Source: Takakia lepidozioides (taxonomy: Eukaryota > Streptophyta > Takakiopsida > Takakiales > Takakiaceae). From it: a DNA stretch of 64,000 bases. Position numbers and translations under genes: made by a program. The stretch lies in NCBI GenBank assembly GCA_030704615.1, contig CM060732.1:34703053-34767052 (forward strand), in the 5' to 3' direction. Under the pieces are notes generated by a model. The model searched no databases. It was not told the origin of the DNA and saw only the letters and a list, made by a program, of their open reading frames with translations. This document shows positions 44,880-56,395 of the stretch, piece after piece. Within the stretch, counting starts at the first letter, position 1; each line of letters opens with the position of its first letter.

Positions 44880-45445
44880 TAGTGCAAGTTACAGAGTTTG
44901 TAACTCAGATGCAAGAGCAGCTGGCAAGTGTAAGGTTGAATATCTGTAAGGCCTTAGATAGGGTTAAGAGTTATGCGGAGAAGAAACGCAGTTCTAGGAA
45001 ATTCAAGGTGGGGGACAAAGTGTTCTTATTGATAGCATCACCTGAATCACCTACCTTTGTGAAAAAATAATGTAAGAAAAAAGAAAAAAAAAACTATTTT
45101 ATCGGCATTGCGGACCTTCGCTGGTTGTGAAATGCATTAACGATGTTGCATATAAGCTAGAGCTTCCATAGTCATATAAGATACATCAAGTGTTTCATCT
45201 TAGCAAGCTTAAGAGATATTTATATGATGAGGATAATTTGGTAGAAAGAACTATATTTTCTTAAGAAGGGCCGGAGAGTGACCAACACGGACCTTGGCAG
45301 GTTTTGGACAAAAGAGAACGCAACTTGCACAGTCGTCTCATCAAGGAGTGTTTGGTTGCATGACAGACTTCCTTTTACTGATGCTACTACGTGGGAGTTT
45401 GACTAGACAATAAGACAAAAATACTCATACCGTAGAGAATGTGAC
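44880..45445 (+). pseudogene. Decayed Ty3/gypsy integrase C-terminus with chromodomain-like tail
   Basis: The plus strand encodes KALDRVKSYAEKKRSSRKFK followed by VGDKVFLLIASPESPT, the integrase GPY/F-region signature. After a poly-A-rich frame break come CGPSLVVKCINDVAYKLELP, HQVFHLSKLKRYL and a chromodomain-like tail (VLDKRERN, LPFTDATTWEFD). Many stops interrupt it. The rest of the element is not visible. It differs in sequence from the chromovirus at 4-20 kb. Confidence 0.8.
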
Positions 45446-47560
45446 AACCTAGATTAGCAAAAGTTAGACTTTATGGGTTTAAGCAAACCATAAATAGTAA
45501 AAGTATAAAAAAGACTTTAAGCAAAGCCACATATAGTAAAAGTACATATATAGACTTTATAAACAAAATCAGAATATTGGCAAATGTCTAAGGAAGACTA
45601 GAGTTAAGTAAAGCAAAGAGTAAACTTTAATAGCAAGAAAAAATATCAGGAATAGCTAAGCCGGAATATCTTTAGAGCAAGGGGGTGAAAATCAGAGGTT
45701 GTTACTCAGAGTCTTGAGAGAGAGCAAGACATACTTAGTACCTAGAAAGATCCAGTACTCTTTGGCAAGCAGCAAGTCTAGAGGTCTCTAGGCTAGGATG
45801 TTAACTTGCTCGGAGGTAGCTTAATTGTTTAAGCACTTTCTATAAGAGATTTGATCATTACATCATTATTCTATCTACAATAGATACACAACACTAGTTA
45901 CCGAGAGCATAATTAAGAACACGTTTTTATGAACAGATTTTTTGGGAACATGCACATGAGAACAAAAAGGGTGAAGTTTAAATCTGCCCCAGCCTTTATC
46001 CCTTTGCCATGTCAAATTTTGAGATAAATCTAATCTCCTGGCCGCACAAGGTACTTAAGCAAGGTAAAATACATTCCGCATTAATCCCTCGTATAACCCC
46101 AGGTGCAAATGGACCTATAGGATTTTCCTAACATGTAACATATAACACTCTTTCACTTGTTTGTAGTGAAAGTTTTTAGGGAGTAGCAAAAACGTAATAA
46201 TAAAAGAGATGTTTCATATAATGATGTAACATTCATAGAGGACCAACTATAAGATGTTTTTTGCCTTATGGCCATTGACCCAACGCCAATTTGAGCGAAA
46301 CACAAAAGGACATAAACTATCTTTGTGTCTTTACACATGAAGCATCATTTTGCTGTGTGTGATTTTCCCAATAACTAAGCCCCGAAAGGGCTTGGGCTTC
46401 TGGAAGGTACAGAGTCGATCCAACCAGCCTTGCAATTCAATATCAGCACGAAATGTTCATATGAAAAACACTGAAAATTATGAAATGAGTATTTTTTCAC
46501 CTCTGGGGACTCGGCAAGGAAACCGGTCGCAGTTATCCTCACAAAAACATATTTGTTTTTGTTTTTTCGTTTTTTTTGAGATGAATCAGACCATTTCTCC
46601 GGTCCTCACCAGGCACTATCAATGCATTTCAATTACTCATAGGGTGACATGGGCAGAACTTGGTGGAGAGCTTAGTCAGTACCTTATTTTTGGTGTAAAC
46701 CATGTTAAGTTGTCCATCTTTTTGGTCTTTGCAGATATGCAAGTTCGTCTTCTTTGAAAGTCCTACTTTGTGCCCTCTAGTTCACAATCTTCGATCCACC
46801 CTACTTGGCCGAGAAACCCCCTTACTTTAGAGACTGACCCTGGGGTAGGTAATTGAGAGATTGCACTTACCTTTGAAGGATTCATTGCAACTTCATTTTT
46901 GGACACAAATGTCCTAACAATAATCCACGAGTAAAGGCAAATACACCATTGGGTTTTAAGAGAGATAGAGTTCAGGACATTTTATCTCAATTGATTACAT
47001 AATTTTCCTTTCTCAGATTGTTTGTTTTGGAGTTTGATCTCGAAGTTTGTAGGGAGCACATGAAAATAGTGTTGCACATTGTTTACCTACTACTACCCAA
47101 ACCAAAATCTCCAAAATGAAGATCAAATCCACTCAGGTAACAACTGTTACTGGCACCATTTCCTCTCATTTCTGACAAACATCAGGGATTGAGTCACATG
47201 GGCATGTCTGCAACAAATGGATAGAGGCACCAGTTCCAGTTTCATGATTTTTGTTTTCTTTCTCTACCTTGATTCTTCCCACCTGCATCAGATTTGTCAT
47301 TTAAATTCTTCTCAGAGCTTTAGCTCTGCGCTACTGATGTGCAGGACACTCTCTCCCTCTCTGACCATGCGGTCTACCTTTGGATGCCTTATACTCTGAT
47401 CTCTTACTCACTCCAGCCAAAGCACCACAACACCTGTGAGATTGTGAGGGCTAGTAGGGTCCGCTCTTTGATACCCGTGCTTAGAACCGGGTTTATTTTG
47501 AACCTTCCACTGACTTTGCTTCAGGTACCATCCACTCATCAGAACAGCTGGTAGAACCCT
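45446..47560. other. No gene recognised; degenerate repeat sequence
   Basis: Near 45470-45560 the words GACTTTA, AAGCAAA and AGTAAAAGTA recur, perhaps an LTR remnant of the adjacent gypsy fragment. A plus-strand frame at 46350-46757 and shorter frames to 47554 show no domain, and I do not call them. Confidence 0.45.
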
Positions 47561-47569
47561 GGATACCAG

Positions 47570-47870
47570 ATCCACACTCGTTCTCCTCCTCCTCCCCTGC
47601 TGGCATGCGCAAGAGCCAGAGGAGACGCCCTCTTGCCCTGCTTCTTCCTCGCACAAAGGAGCTTCTTGTTTCTGAAACCCTATTTTTTGGTGCAGCAATT
47701 TGAAACTTTTCCTTTCACTCTTGAAGGAATGTTGGTGGATGTGGAGAGGGATGAAGTTGTACACTCATATGAGTTCCCCGATTGTGCAACCTGCTTCTGC
47801 CCTGCTCGTTTTCTTGATTCCTCTCCAATCTTAGTCTCCTCATCCATCCTGCTTGGAAACTAAAAGAAAC
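47570..47870 (+). pseudogene. Duplicated fragment of the 5' end of the CCHC zinc-knuckle gene
   Basis: The words GAGACGCCCTCTTGCCC, TTTCTGAAACCCTATTTTTTGG, GCAGCAATTTG, CTTTTCCTTTCACTCTTGAA and GAATGTTGGTGGATGTGGAG align with 55020-55170 around the start of the zinc-knuckle gene, in the same orientation on the plus strand. Similarity covers the 5' untranslated region and first codons only. It is a non-functional duplicate lying about 7.4 kb from its source, on the far side of the PPR pseudogene. Confidence 0.75.
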
Positions 47871-48249
47871 GATGTTGGCTACCTTATGTGAATGCCCCTA
47901 AATCAGCTCCCCTGCAACATATGGCAGTTGAGACGAGCACGACTTCAACATGACAATCTTGTAGCCATGTGGATTGAGGCAGTGGATTATGGATCCACTA
48001 TGTTTGGGTGTGGAACGTGGGTGTAGGTTCATCGCTGTCCTTCGTCCATGGCTGAATTTATGAATTTGGAAACTCCTCGATTCGATGCTGGCTTGAACAA
48101 AAGAACAATAAGTTGACTACTTTAGATTCACAAGGTGCACATCAGAGATTCTCTCAATTACTGCATGCAGTTACGTCAAGGAAAGACATGTTGTGACTTT
48201 TCCACCACTGTGTGAAGCGATGCCACCTTTCTCATGCATGTTGCTTGGT
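47871..48249. repeat. Short intergenic region with a dispersed repeat (47888-47970)
   Basis: The segment starting TGTGAATGCCCCTAAATCAG (47888) closely matches 61158-61230 (TGTGAATGCCCTAAACCAGC, then GAGCACGACTTCAACGTGA). Both copies lie just downstream of minus-strand genes. The remainder has no recognisable feature. Confidence 0.65.
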
Positions 48250-50821
48250 TCACTTACCAGCAATCCCCACAAGAACAAACCCCATCTTGGAAGTGGTGAA
48301 AGCGGTTGGCATCCCGTACAACAACTGTCCGCCCCACAATCTTTGAGATGATCTTGGTGGCTGTGTGCATCCCAGGGGGAGTGCTACTAAGCCCAAATGC
48401 AATGGCCAACTTCTCACTGTGGTGGCAAAGAGAAAACTCCCTTTGCTCCTCCTCAAAGTGATGCAATACAGAGGGCATGTCAGGCACATACCCACCCTCC
48501 TTCATCTGCCCAGACAATCTATTCAGCTCAGCATGGGTGATTTGTCTCCTCCATAGAAGGTGTGCACCAGCTTGTCAACCTCAATGCAGCTGTGCCCTGG
48601 CACCTTTCTCACACCTCTTTCCTCCATCATTTTTCTCACCTTTGTTTTATCGGCCCACCTGCCAGCGGCAACATAGATGTTTGAAAGCAGCACAAAAGCT
48701 TGAGCCTGTTGTGGATCAATCTTAAAAACGATATTTACTGCACGCTCTGCTATCTGAACCTCACCATGAAGTCTACAGGCACCAAGCAAGGCCCCCCACA
48801 CTGAAGCATCTGGCTCAATTGGCATTTTCTGGATTAAGTCCTCTGCCGCATCCAATCGCCCTGCGCGGCCAAGAAGGTCCACCATGCACCCAAAATGCTC
48901 CATTGTAGGTGGGAGCCCATGTTCTCGAATCATGGAATCAAAGTAGTGACAGCCTTCATCAACTAGGCCTGCATGGCTACATGCAGAGAGAAGAGATATA
49001 AATGCGATATTGTCCACCTTCAAGCCTTCCTCTTGCATTTGTTCAAAGAATTGCACCCTACCATAGCCATGCTGAGCATATCCTGCCATCATTGCAGTCC
49101 ATGAGACCACATCTCTTTCAGCCATATTGTCGAACACTTTACGTGCATCCATTACGCTCCCGCATTTTGCATACATGTTAACAAGGGCATTCTCCAACTT
49201 GGTATATGAGGCAATTCCAGCTTTCATTATGTCAGAATGGAGCTCTTTGCCTTTTCCCAGGGCTCCTAAGCTGGCACAAGCATTGAGAACACAAATGAAC
49301 GCGACCCTGTCAGGCCTCACCATTTCCCGTTGCATTTGCTCATAGATTTTGAAAGCCTCCCTACCACTTCCACACTGAGCATATCCTGCTATTGTCGCAC
49401 TCCATGAGACAACATCTCGTTCAGTCATATTTTCCAACACTTCACGTGCATCCTTCATGCTCCCACATTTCGCATACATGTCAACAAGGGTATTCTGCAG
49501 AATGATATCTGGTGTAACTCCACCTTTCATGATATCCGCATGGACCTCTTTGCCCTTTTCCAGGGCTCCTAGGCTGGCACATGCATTCAGAACGCAAGAA
49601 AATGTGATCCTGTCTGGTGCCACCCTTTCCTGCTGCATTCCCTCAAAGAGCTTTAAAGCCTCCCTACCACATCCATGCTGAACATACGCTGTAATCATGG
49701 CATTCCATGAGACCACATTTCGTTGAGCCATACTGTCGAAGACTTGTCGTGCATCCTTCACACTCCCACCAACAAGGGCATTCTCCAGATTAACGTATGA
49801 TGAAATTCCAGATTCAAGAATCTCATCATGGATCTTTTTGCCCGTTTCCAAAGATCTTAGGCTGGCACATGCATTGAGAACAGAAATGAAGGTAATTGGG
49901 AGTCACCCCTTCCCGTTGCATTTGCTCATAGATTTCAAAAGCCTTCTTACCATACCCATGCTGAGCATATCCAGAGATCAGCGCACTCCATGAGACCACA
50001 TTTCGTCTAGCCATATTGTCAAACACTTCTCGTGCATCCTTCATGCTCCCACATTTGGCATACATGTCAACAAGGGCAGTCTCCAGAATGATCCCTGGCA
50101 CAATTCCACTTCTGATGATGTCAGCATGCACCTCTTTTCCCTGTTTGAGAGCACCTAAGCTGGCACGCGCATGCAGCAAGCAAACGAACGAGACCCTGTT
50201 GGGTGTCACCCCCTCCCGCTGCATTTGTTGATAGAGCACGCAAGCCTCCCTAGCACAATTAAGCTTCGCATATCCTGCTATCATTATATTCCACGTAAAC
50301 ATATCTCGTTCAGGCATTTTGTCAAACACCTGACGTGCATCCACCACACTCCCACACTTGACATACATGTTCATCAGGGTGTTCAGCAAACAGGTGTTTG
50401 GCTGGCATCCACTTTGGACAATGTGGGCGTGCACCTGTTTCCCCTCCGCCAGGTCTTTCATGTTGATGCACTCTTGCAAGACACGGACATAAGCATTGGA
50501 GTCTGGCCGAATGCCTCCATAGTTCCAAATGTGCAGTGCCTCTTTCTGCCATCCTGCATTACATTGCGTCCTCACATACCCCCAAGTGCCAGAAGTGTTC
50601 TTACCTCCCTCTCTTGATCGTCTTTCACAAGTGAAGGTGCTGTGCCTACCGCCGGTCCGATTTTCAACAGCAAACTGTGGCCCCTCCAACGCCATAATCC
50701 TGCATGATTCGAAACACTTAGTTCCCAACCGGCAGACCCAACTGACAGTCGGGCTGCTGATCCCTCGGCTATTGTTTGAGAAGGCAGGACTTGCCAACCG
50801 TTGCAAAGATAGTAATCGCAT
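48250..50821 (-). pseudogene. Disabled PLS-class PPR-DYW protein gene
   Basis: A single-exon minus-strand gene with about twelve PPR motifs (typical units HADIIRSGIVPGIILETAL, VDMYAKCGSMKDAREVFDNM), E/E+ motifs (MVDLLGRAGRLDAAEDLIQK, IDPQQAQAFVLLSNIYVAAG) and a DYW deaminase domain keeping HSEKLAIAFG. Such proteins recognise organellar RNA and the DYW domain deaminates C to U. It is broken in several places: a frameshift near 49895 (after REGVTPN), loss of six residues (DMYAKC) in the repeat near 49770, a 2-bp insertion-type frameshift near 48525 (after GGDKS), and an in-frame deletion of about 15 residues after STPPG that removes the KNLRVCGDC zinc ligands. The terminus reads DCW instead of DYW. 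Confidence 0.88.
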
Positions 50822-51894
50822 CTAGGGCTTCCACCATACCGACAGTCTTGTAGACCATTCTTCAACGATAGCACTGTGGAGCGCGATAGACCAAACCTTC
50901 AAATCTAGGCTCTGGTTTTTCGTGGGCTGGTCATTCATCTCTAAACGTTGGTTTCATTCAGAAGTTCACTTGTGCTCTTGCCACACAAAGACGAGCAAAC
51001 GTCGAACATTGGCCGCCCACAGCCTTCACCAACCGCCATCACTTCAATGATACATAGAAGATTGAAACACATGCATCTCATGAACATTCTCGATTGTTTG
51101 TTGTATATGGAACCCTCCCACAGTGTGGAAGATTTGGGTGTATGGAATGTGCAAAGTGGGATGTCTTCATTGTGCTTGTAGGCTGACTTGCAATCACATT
51201 TGAAAGCAACAAGGTGTACTGATGGATGACCCTGAACGGACACCATGAGCTGTAGTATCCCAAACCTTTAGCCCACAGCTGCCCGTTTCCTCAGATATGG
51301 GGTCCACGTGATTATGTGTTTGTTTGGTGATTGGTGCTTGTACTGTTATGATAGGCAACAAATCCCAACTATTAGAGAGGCCCGCTTTACCAGATACATA
51401 CCCTCTTGAGAACCGTTGAGAGGAAAAGGGCAGTCTTATAAGCTCTTCGTTCCTTGGTCTTATAAGACTGCCCTTCTTTCCATGGTCCTTGAAATCTTAC
51501 TGCCAGTGTAAATTATAAGCACAGGCATATTCCTCCTTGTTTTCCTCCCTCCCAAGGACAAAGACGTGACTCTCGATGCATCCTTGAGATACCACAGATT
51601 AGCAAAGCACATTGAGACAGGAAACACTTGCCATCTATTAGATTAGCCCCAACAAAAAGAAAATAGGTGCCTTATTATACATTTCCAACAAAAATGTCGG
51701 ACCAAACCAACCTGCAACAAACATAACAATGCAAGCAAGCACATCTGGCTGCAGGTGGCTACTACAAGTTGGTCGAGGTAGGTAACTGTCTCCCTGAATA
51801 AATGACTCTGACAAACTATGTTACAAGCTGGGTACACTCCTTCCAATGTGGCAAAGGAGATAAAAAAGGGAAAAAATGGAGTCTGGCTGCTGTG
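50822..51894. other. Intergenic region between PPR pseudogene and zinc-knuckle gene
   Basis: No gene with coding character. 51420-51480 contains a short inverted repeat around GGGCAGTCTTATAAG/CTTATAAGACTGCCC, a possible hairpin or small palindromic element. The 3' untranslated region of the zinc-knuckle gene probably occupies the right part. Confidence 0.5.
51420..51480. repeat. Inverted repeat with 15-bp arms
   Basis: GGGCAGTCTTATAAG (about 51428) and its exact reverse complement CTTATAAGACTGCCC (about 51459) flank a short loop. It could fold into a strong hairpin; function unknown. Confidence 0.8.
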
Positions 51895-54800
51895 TTAATC
51901 ATGCGAACGCTTCTGAGAATCACGTCTGGACTTGGATGTTGCCAGACTACCTCTAGACTTGGGTGTAGGTGAGATTTCCTTCTCAACTTGCTCAGTTCGG
52001 CGCTTGCGCTTCTTTTTGAGTCCTTTTGGAGCCACATCTAAACCATCTGAAGTAGAATATGAGAATCGTTTATGCTTCCTCTCCTCCAGCTTTAGGTCCC
52101 TTCTTTCTTCCCTTTCCAATGCAGTCAGCACATCCTCACTGTGACCATGCACCTTCCAAGGACTATGAGCCTTGCCTGCAGACCAAGGAGCCGGCCATGA
52201 ATGATGCCGCTGCCCACCCACACCCCAGAACTCTTTAGTGTAAGATGCATTGAGGAATGCATCTCACAGATCCACAAGCATCCTCACAGCCTATTGCTTC
52301 TCTCTCTCTGCTTTCCATGGTCGTTACTTTCTTTCTCTTTTCAAAATGTTCAAGACAAGTCAGAATCTGTGGAACCTGCTAGTCCCTCACGAGACGAGCC
52401 TCCACAGTGGTTGTGACCCAGATTATGCTCCAATCCCGTCCCTCTCCCCCAATCTTCCCTTCTTTTGTGCTCCGTTAAAATCTCTTGCCGCAAGGCTATG
52501 GCACATGCACCCTAATGCATAATCTCTCTCTTCTCTCACACAGGGTCTATGGCCACAAGGCAAACAACGTCTCATGAGTACATTCTCTTCTCTCCCATAC
52601 ACAACACAAAAACTGTACAAGTGTGCATAACACAGTATTTCAGAGACAGCGACCTGGTTTTGCGGCGTGCAGTCACGAGCAATGTGACCTTCCTGTCCAC
52701 ATTTGTAGCACAGATATGCCTGCCTGTTGCTTTCCTGCCTGACACATGCCTGAGGCCCCCACCCCCACTTTCTTTAGCTCAGACTGCAGAATCGATTATC
52801 ATGCAGTTAAGAGGAACTTGTATAGGGTCGTGAGAGCACACACCGTGCCAGAGTGGCCCATGTCCCCACACTGGTAACAGGATACAGGAACAGGAGATGC
52901 ATCCACAATGTCGACACAGCAAAGGTGGCCCACACCCTTGCAGATGTAGCATCGCACTTGCTGCCACGCACACCCTCCCCACATCCCACTTCTCAGTGAC
53001 CTCGAGTTCCCAGTCCAACAGTCAATGGGAATCCTAGCAGAAAAGGCCAGTAACCACCTTGAAGTCTTGTCGGTCGTAACCTCCGAAGCACTTTGAAGCG
53101 TCATGAGCCACAGCTCCACACACAAGGCAACATCCTGTTCCGTATCTCCCTCCAATCCTTGAGTGCTTGTCAGGACACAGTTTTGCTGTATGCCCCACCT
53201 TTCCACACACGAAGCACTCTGTTCTCTGTAGCAACATCAGATTATGCACCCGTCTTTAAAACTCACCACACAGTTGACATTTGCAGGTGCGACTGGTCTT
53301 GAGAAATTGTTTCTGGTGACTGGAAAATAGACTCAGTTGATCATCGTCCTTACCTTACAACATTCAAGGAACACAAGCAAGCTGCAACTCAGACTTAATC
53401 TGAATGACTAGTTCATTCACGTGGATCATAGCCTGGGATTTCAGGGATGGATGCCTGCAAAAACGTACCTGTGGGCAGTCATAGCCTTCATGTCCGAAAT
53501 TCCCACACACATAGCAGGGTTTCTCTCGTGGCTGCTCGGGACAACCAGCCGCACGGTGCCCAACTTTACCACAGTTATAACAGGCCTCCCCTTGTTCCTC
53601 CGGTGGGTCAAAATAGCGAGGTCCACGCTGCATGAATCACACATGATCACCATCCACAACCCATGAACGCTACTACCCATATATATAACCACTGCAAGTG
53701 AAGATTAAGTTAACCATGTGCTTATCTGGAGATTTCCAGCATTATGAGCAACTGCATGCATTTGCCATCAACAAGGGCAGAGTGTGTGCGACACAGGCTA
53801 GGCAATTGGTCCCAAATGGGCTTGCGCACTTACAAGGAGCTTGCGCATGACAAGCGTATCTGCTGCTTCCAGAGGTTTTTCCTCGGTTAAGACAGCTTCA
53901 CCATCTTCATCAGATTGAGCTTTGATGTCACCCAGATCTCCTATATCTGTCTGCACCATGCATACTTCATCTTGTCACCAATGGATTAATCTCATTCTCA
54001 AGCACACGCCTGTCATAAATGGCAATGAACCAGAATTAAAGACAGTGTTAAGTTCCCAGCACAAGCCCTGCTTCTTAAGCCTCCCAGTTTATGTCTAGAA
54101 ATGCATGTGTAGGCCCCAGCACTGCCTTTGCACAGCCATTTCTCATTGACTACAAGAAGAGTTTTAATATCAAATGATACTCTTAATGAATGCAGATGCA
54201 GCAGACAAACTCAACAATGTCAAAGGACTAGCAAATTCAAAGGCCATAACTTCCTCAGCATACATTTTCACTTCTCCAGCTTGAAAGTAACAACACACAT
54301 CCTGACACCTGCAACCCTTCACTCACGCAAACACCTACACCCCTAGGTAAGGACATGAGAGGAGTTTGTTTTTGCAGACCACTGCGTAAAAGATCCTAGA
54401 ACTGAAGTCCCTACTAAAAACTCAATCACAATCATCGAGTGTGCAGCTGAGGCTCGCCAGACCTGAATTGGCTTCCAAGAGTAGCATTTACTTGGAAAGA
54501 GACCCAAGTGAATGGACGAAAATTCATGTTCGAATCAACATGCTTTGCCCAAACACTGTTCCAGAGTCACAGTTTTTGGGTTTTCATGTCCACATTCTAG
54601 ATTACTTACAATTGCCCACAGTACAAACTCTGAAAGGCGGTGCTCTGGAAGGAAACACGAAATCGCACGTAAAAGGAGGACAGTGATGGACCACGACACA
54701 CCTTCCTTTTCTTCTTCTTCTTCTTCTTCCTCTTCTTTCCAGTTGTGGCAGGCTCCGACAGCGGGGGTGTTTCGTCGTCAGCATCTCTGGTGATCTCACC

Positions 54801-55058
54801 TTCTTCAAGCGTCCCCAGTTGAGAATCCTGCGCCTGGGCTCCCAAAGCGCCAGCACCAGACCCATCGACCTCCAAATTCACCACTTCCACTGGCGTAGGC
54901 GATGATAGCAAGACAGCGAGTGGGCTGCCATTCTCTTCTCGCTTCGGAACCCTTTGGCGAGCCTTGGCCAGAATGTCCAACGTGAGGTCTTCACTTCCGT
55001 TCTGCTCATCCTCCCCATCGCTCGCTGGCGTGGGCGAGAGCAGACGCCCCCTCACCAT
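51895..55058 (-). CDS. CCHC zinc-knuckle protein, seven knuckles, spliced
   Basis: Start ATG at 55058 (MVRGRLLSPTPASDGEDEQN). Exon 1 (55058-54702) is acidic and ends in a Lys/Arg run before a GTGTGT donor. Exon 2 is 53950-53834; exon 3 53627-53469 (CYNCGKVGHRAAGC, CYVCGNFGHEGYDC); exon 4 53225 to about 53055 (CFVCGKVGHTAKLC, CLVCGAVAHDASKC); exon 5 from about 52970 (CYICKGVGHLCC, CYQCGDMGHSGTVC); exon 6 near 52720-52660 (CYKCGQEGHIARDC); the last exon, about 52220-51895, is Lys/Arg-rich with KKKRKRR. The knuckle series with the unusual CYICKGVGHLCC unit matches plant nuclear CCHC proteins related to AIR/ZCCHC7 RNA-surveillance factors, so single-stranded RNA binding is the likely role. No stops were found in the exons read. 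Splice sites of exons 5-7 are approximate. Confidence 0.83.
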
Positions 55059-56395
55059 AGCTCCTCGTACTAAAAACCTTCTTGCTTCCTGAAACCCTAA
55101 TTTTTGGTTCAGCAATTTGGGACTTTTCCTTCTACTCTTGAACGAATGTTGGTGGATGTCGACATGGATGAAGTTCTATGCTGATCCGATTGTGCGAGCT
55201 CGGTTTCTCGATGCCTTTCAAATCACAATCTCTTCTCTGCTATGGATCGAGTACTCAGCTCGTAACGTAGAGTGTGGGTTGATCTGGCAGTGCTCACTGT
55301 CGCTGGAACTTCATTGTGGTTGGAAGGATCGCTGATAGAGAAAGAAGAGCCTCATAAAAAACTTTGCAAGAGAGAAACCAATGCGTTTTATTTTCTGCCT
55401 CTGCGTTTGTTCACCTTTTACCTCAATCACTGCAAGAGATGATGCAATGTTGCATGCCAACCGATGTCTGCTATGAGGCTGTAGCGAGAGAGACCTCCGC
55501 AATGAAGTTTTCAGACTAACTTCGTACTTGATTTCGTGAAATAGCTGCACATATGGCGTTGCTGGACTACTTTTACTACCTTGAAAATGTAGTTTTATGC
55601 TATGGTCCTTCTGTGGAAGATAAGGTCAAGGTAGAAGCTAGATAGTGCAGTGTGCATTGAAGACAAGTAGTTGAAATTAGCTAGTGCAGGTCATTGACTC
55701 ATGCTCCTTTAATTTGTTGCAGATCAAACCAACCCTATACCAACTAGACTCAGCTATCACCCAGTAAAACAGTCCTTGCAAAGTGCACTGCAATATTCGT
55801 AAGTTTCGTGACAGTACTACCCAATGCCCATCATGCTCGCTTCTACGTATATGATAAATTGCCAGGGGAACTTACGCGGGTGACTGGTTCTATGCTGAAG
55901 TACGGTCCCACCATACAAGCATATGGAAAGCAAGTCCGAGAGAAGATCACACGCTTCCATCTCTTATAGACACATGAACAAGGGAGGAGGAAGGTAACAG
56001 AGCCAACACCTTGTCAATTCATTCTTGATGTAACGCATTGTGACTGTCCACAGTCTGTGAACTCATTTGTTCACTAACAAAACCAGCGCCTCAAAAACAA
56101 ATGACTTATGCCTTCCGAATTGTCTGCAACAGGAATTCGAATGTTCAGCTGAGACATGCATAGGAGCTCACAATCAGACGGCCATCGCTGGATGGATGAA
56201 CCGGCGCGATAATGTCTGGTTCGTGGCACATACAAAGGCGAGGTTGGACAGCACACCCCATCCTTCTCGGTGCTGAATCCTGGTTCGCTCTTCTGTGATA
56301 CACGAATTTGCAGGAGGCAGCGGGGGATTGTGGTTGGCAATTGAAAGGACCGATGGGTCTTTCCATCGACTGGGAAAAATGGTGACAACGTCCCT
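55059..56395. other. Intergenic region, 5' side of two divergent genes
   Basis: Lies between the minus-strand zinc-knuckle gene and the plus-strand gene starting near 56400. The 55060-55170 part is its 5' untranslated region (duplicated at 47.6 kb). Short frames around 55117-55550 and 56067-56493 have no recognisable domain and overlap on both strands. Promoters of both genes are expected here. Confidence 0.5.

Noticed and set aside
46350-46757. Plus-strand 135-codon frame
   Set aside because: No domain, no splice context, and surrounding sequence looks like decayed repeats.
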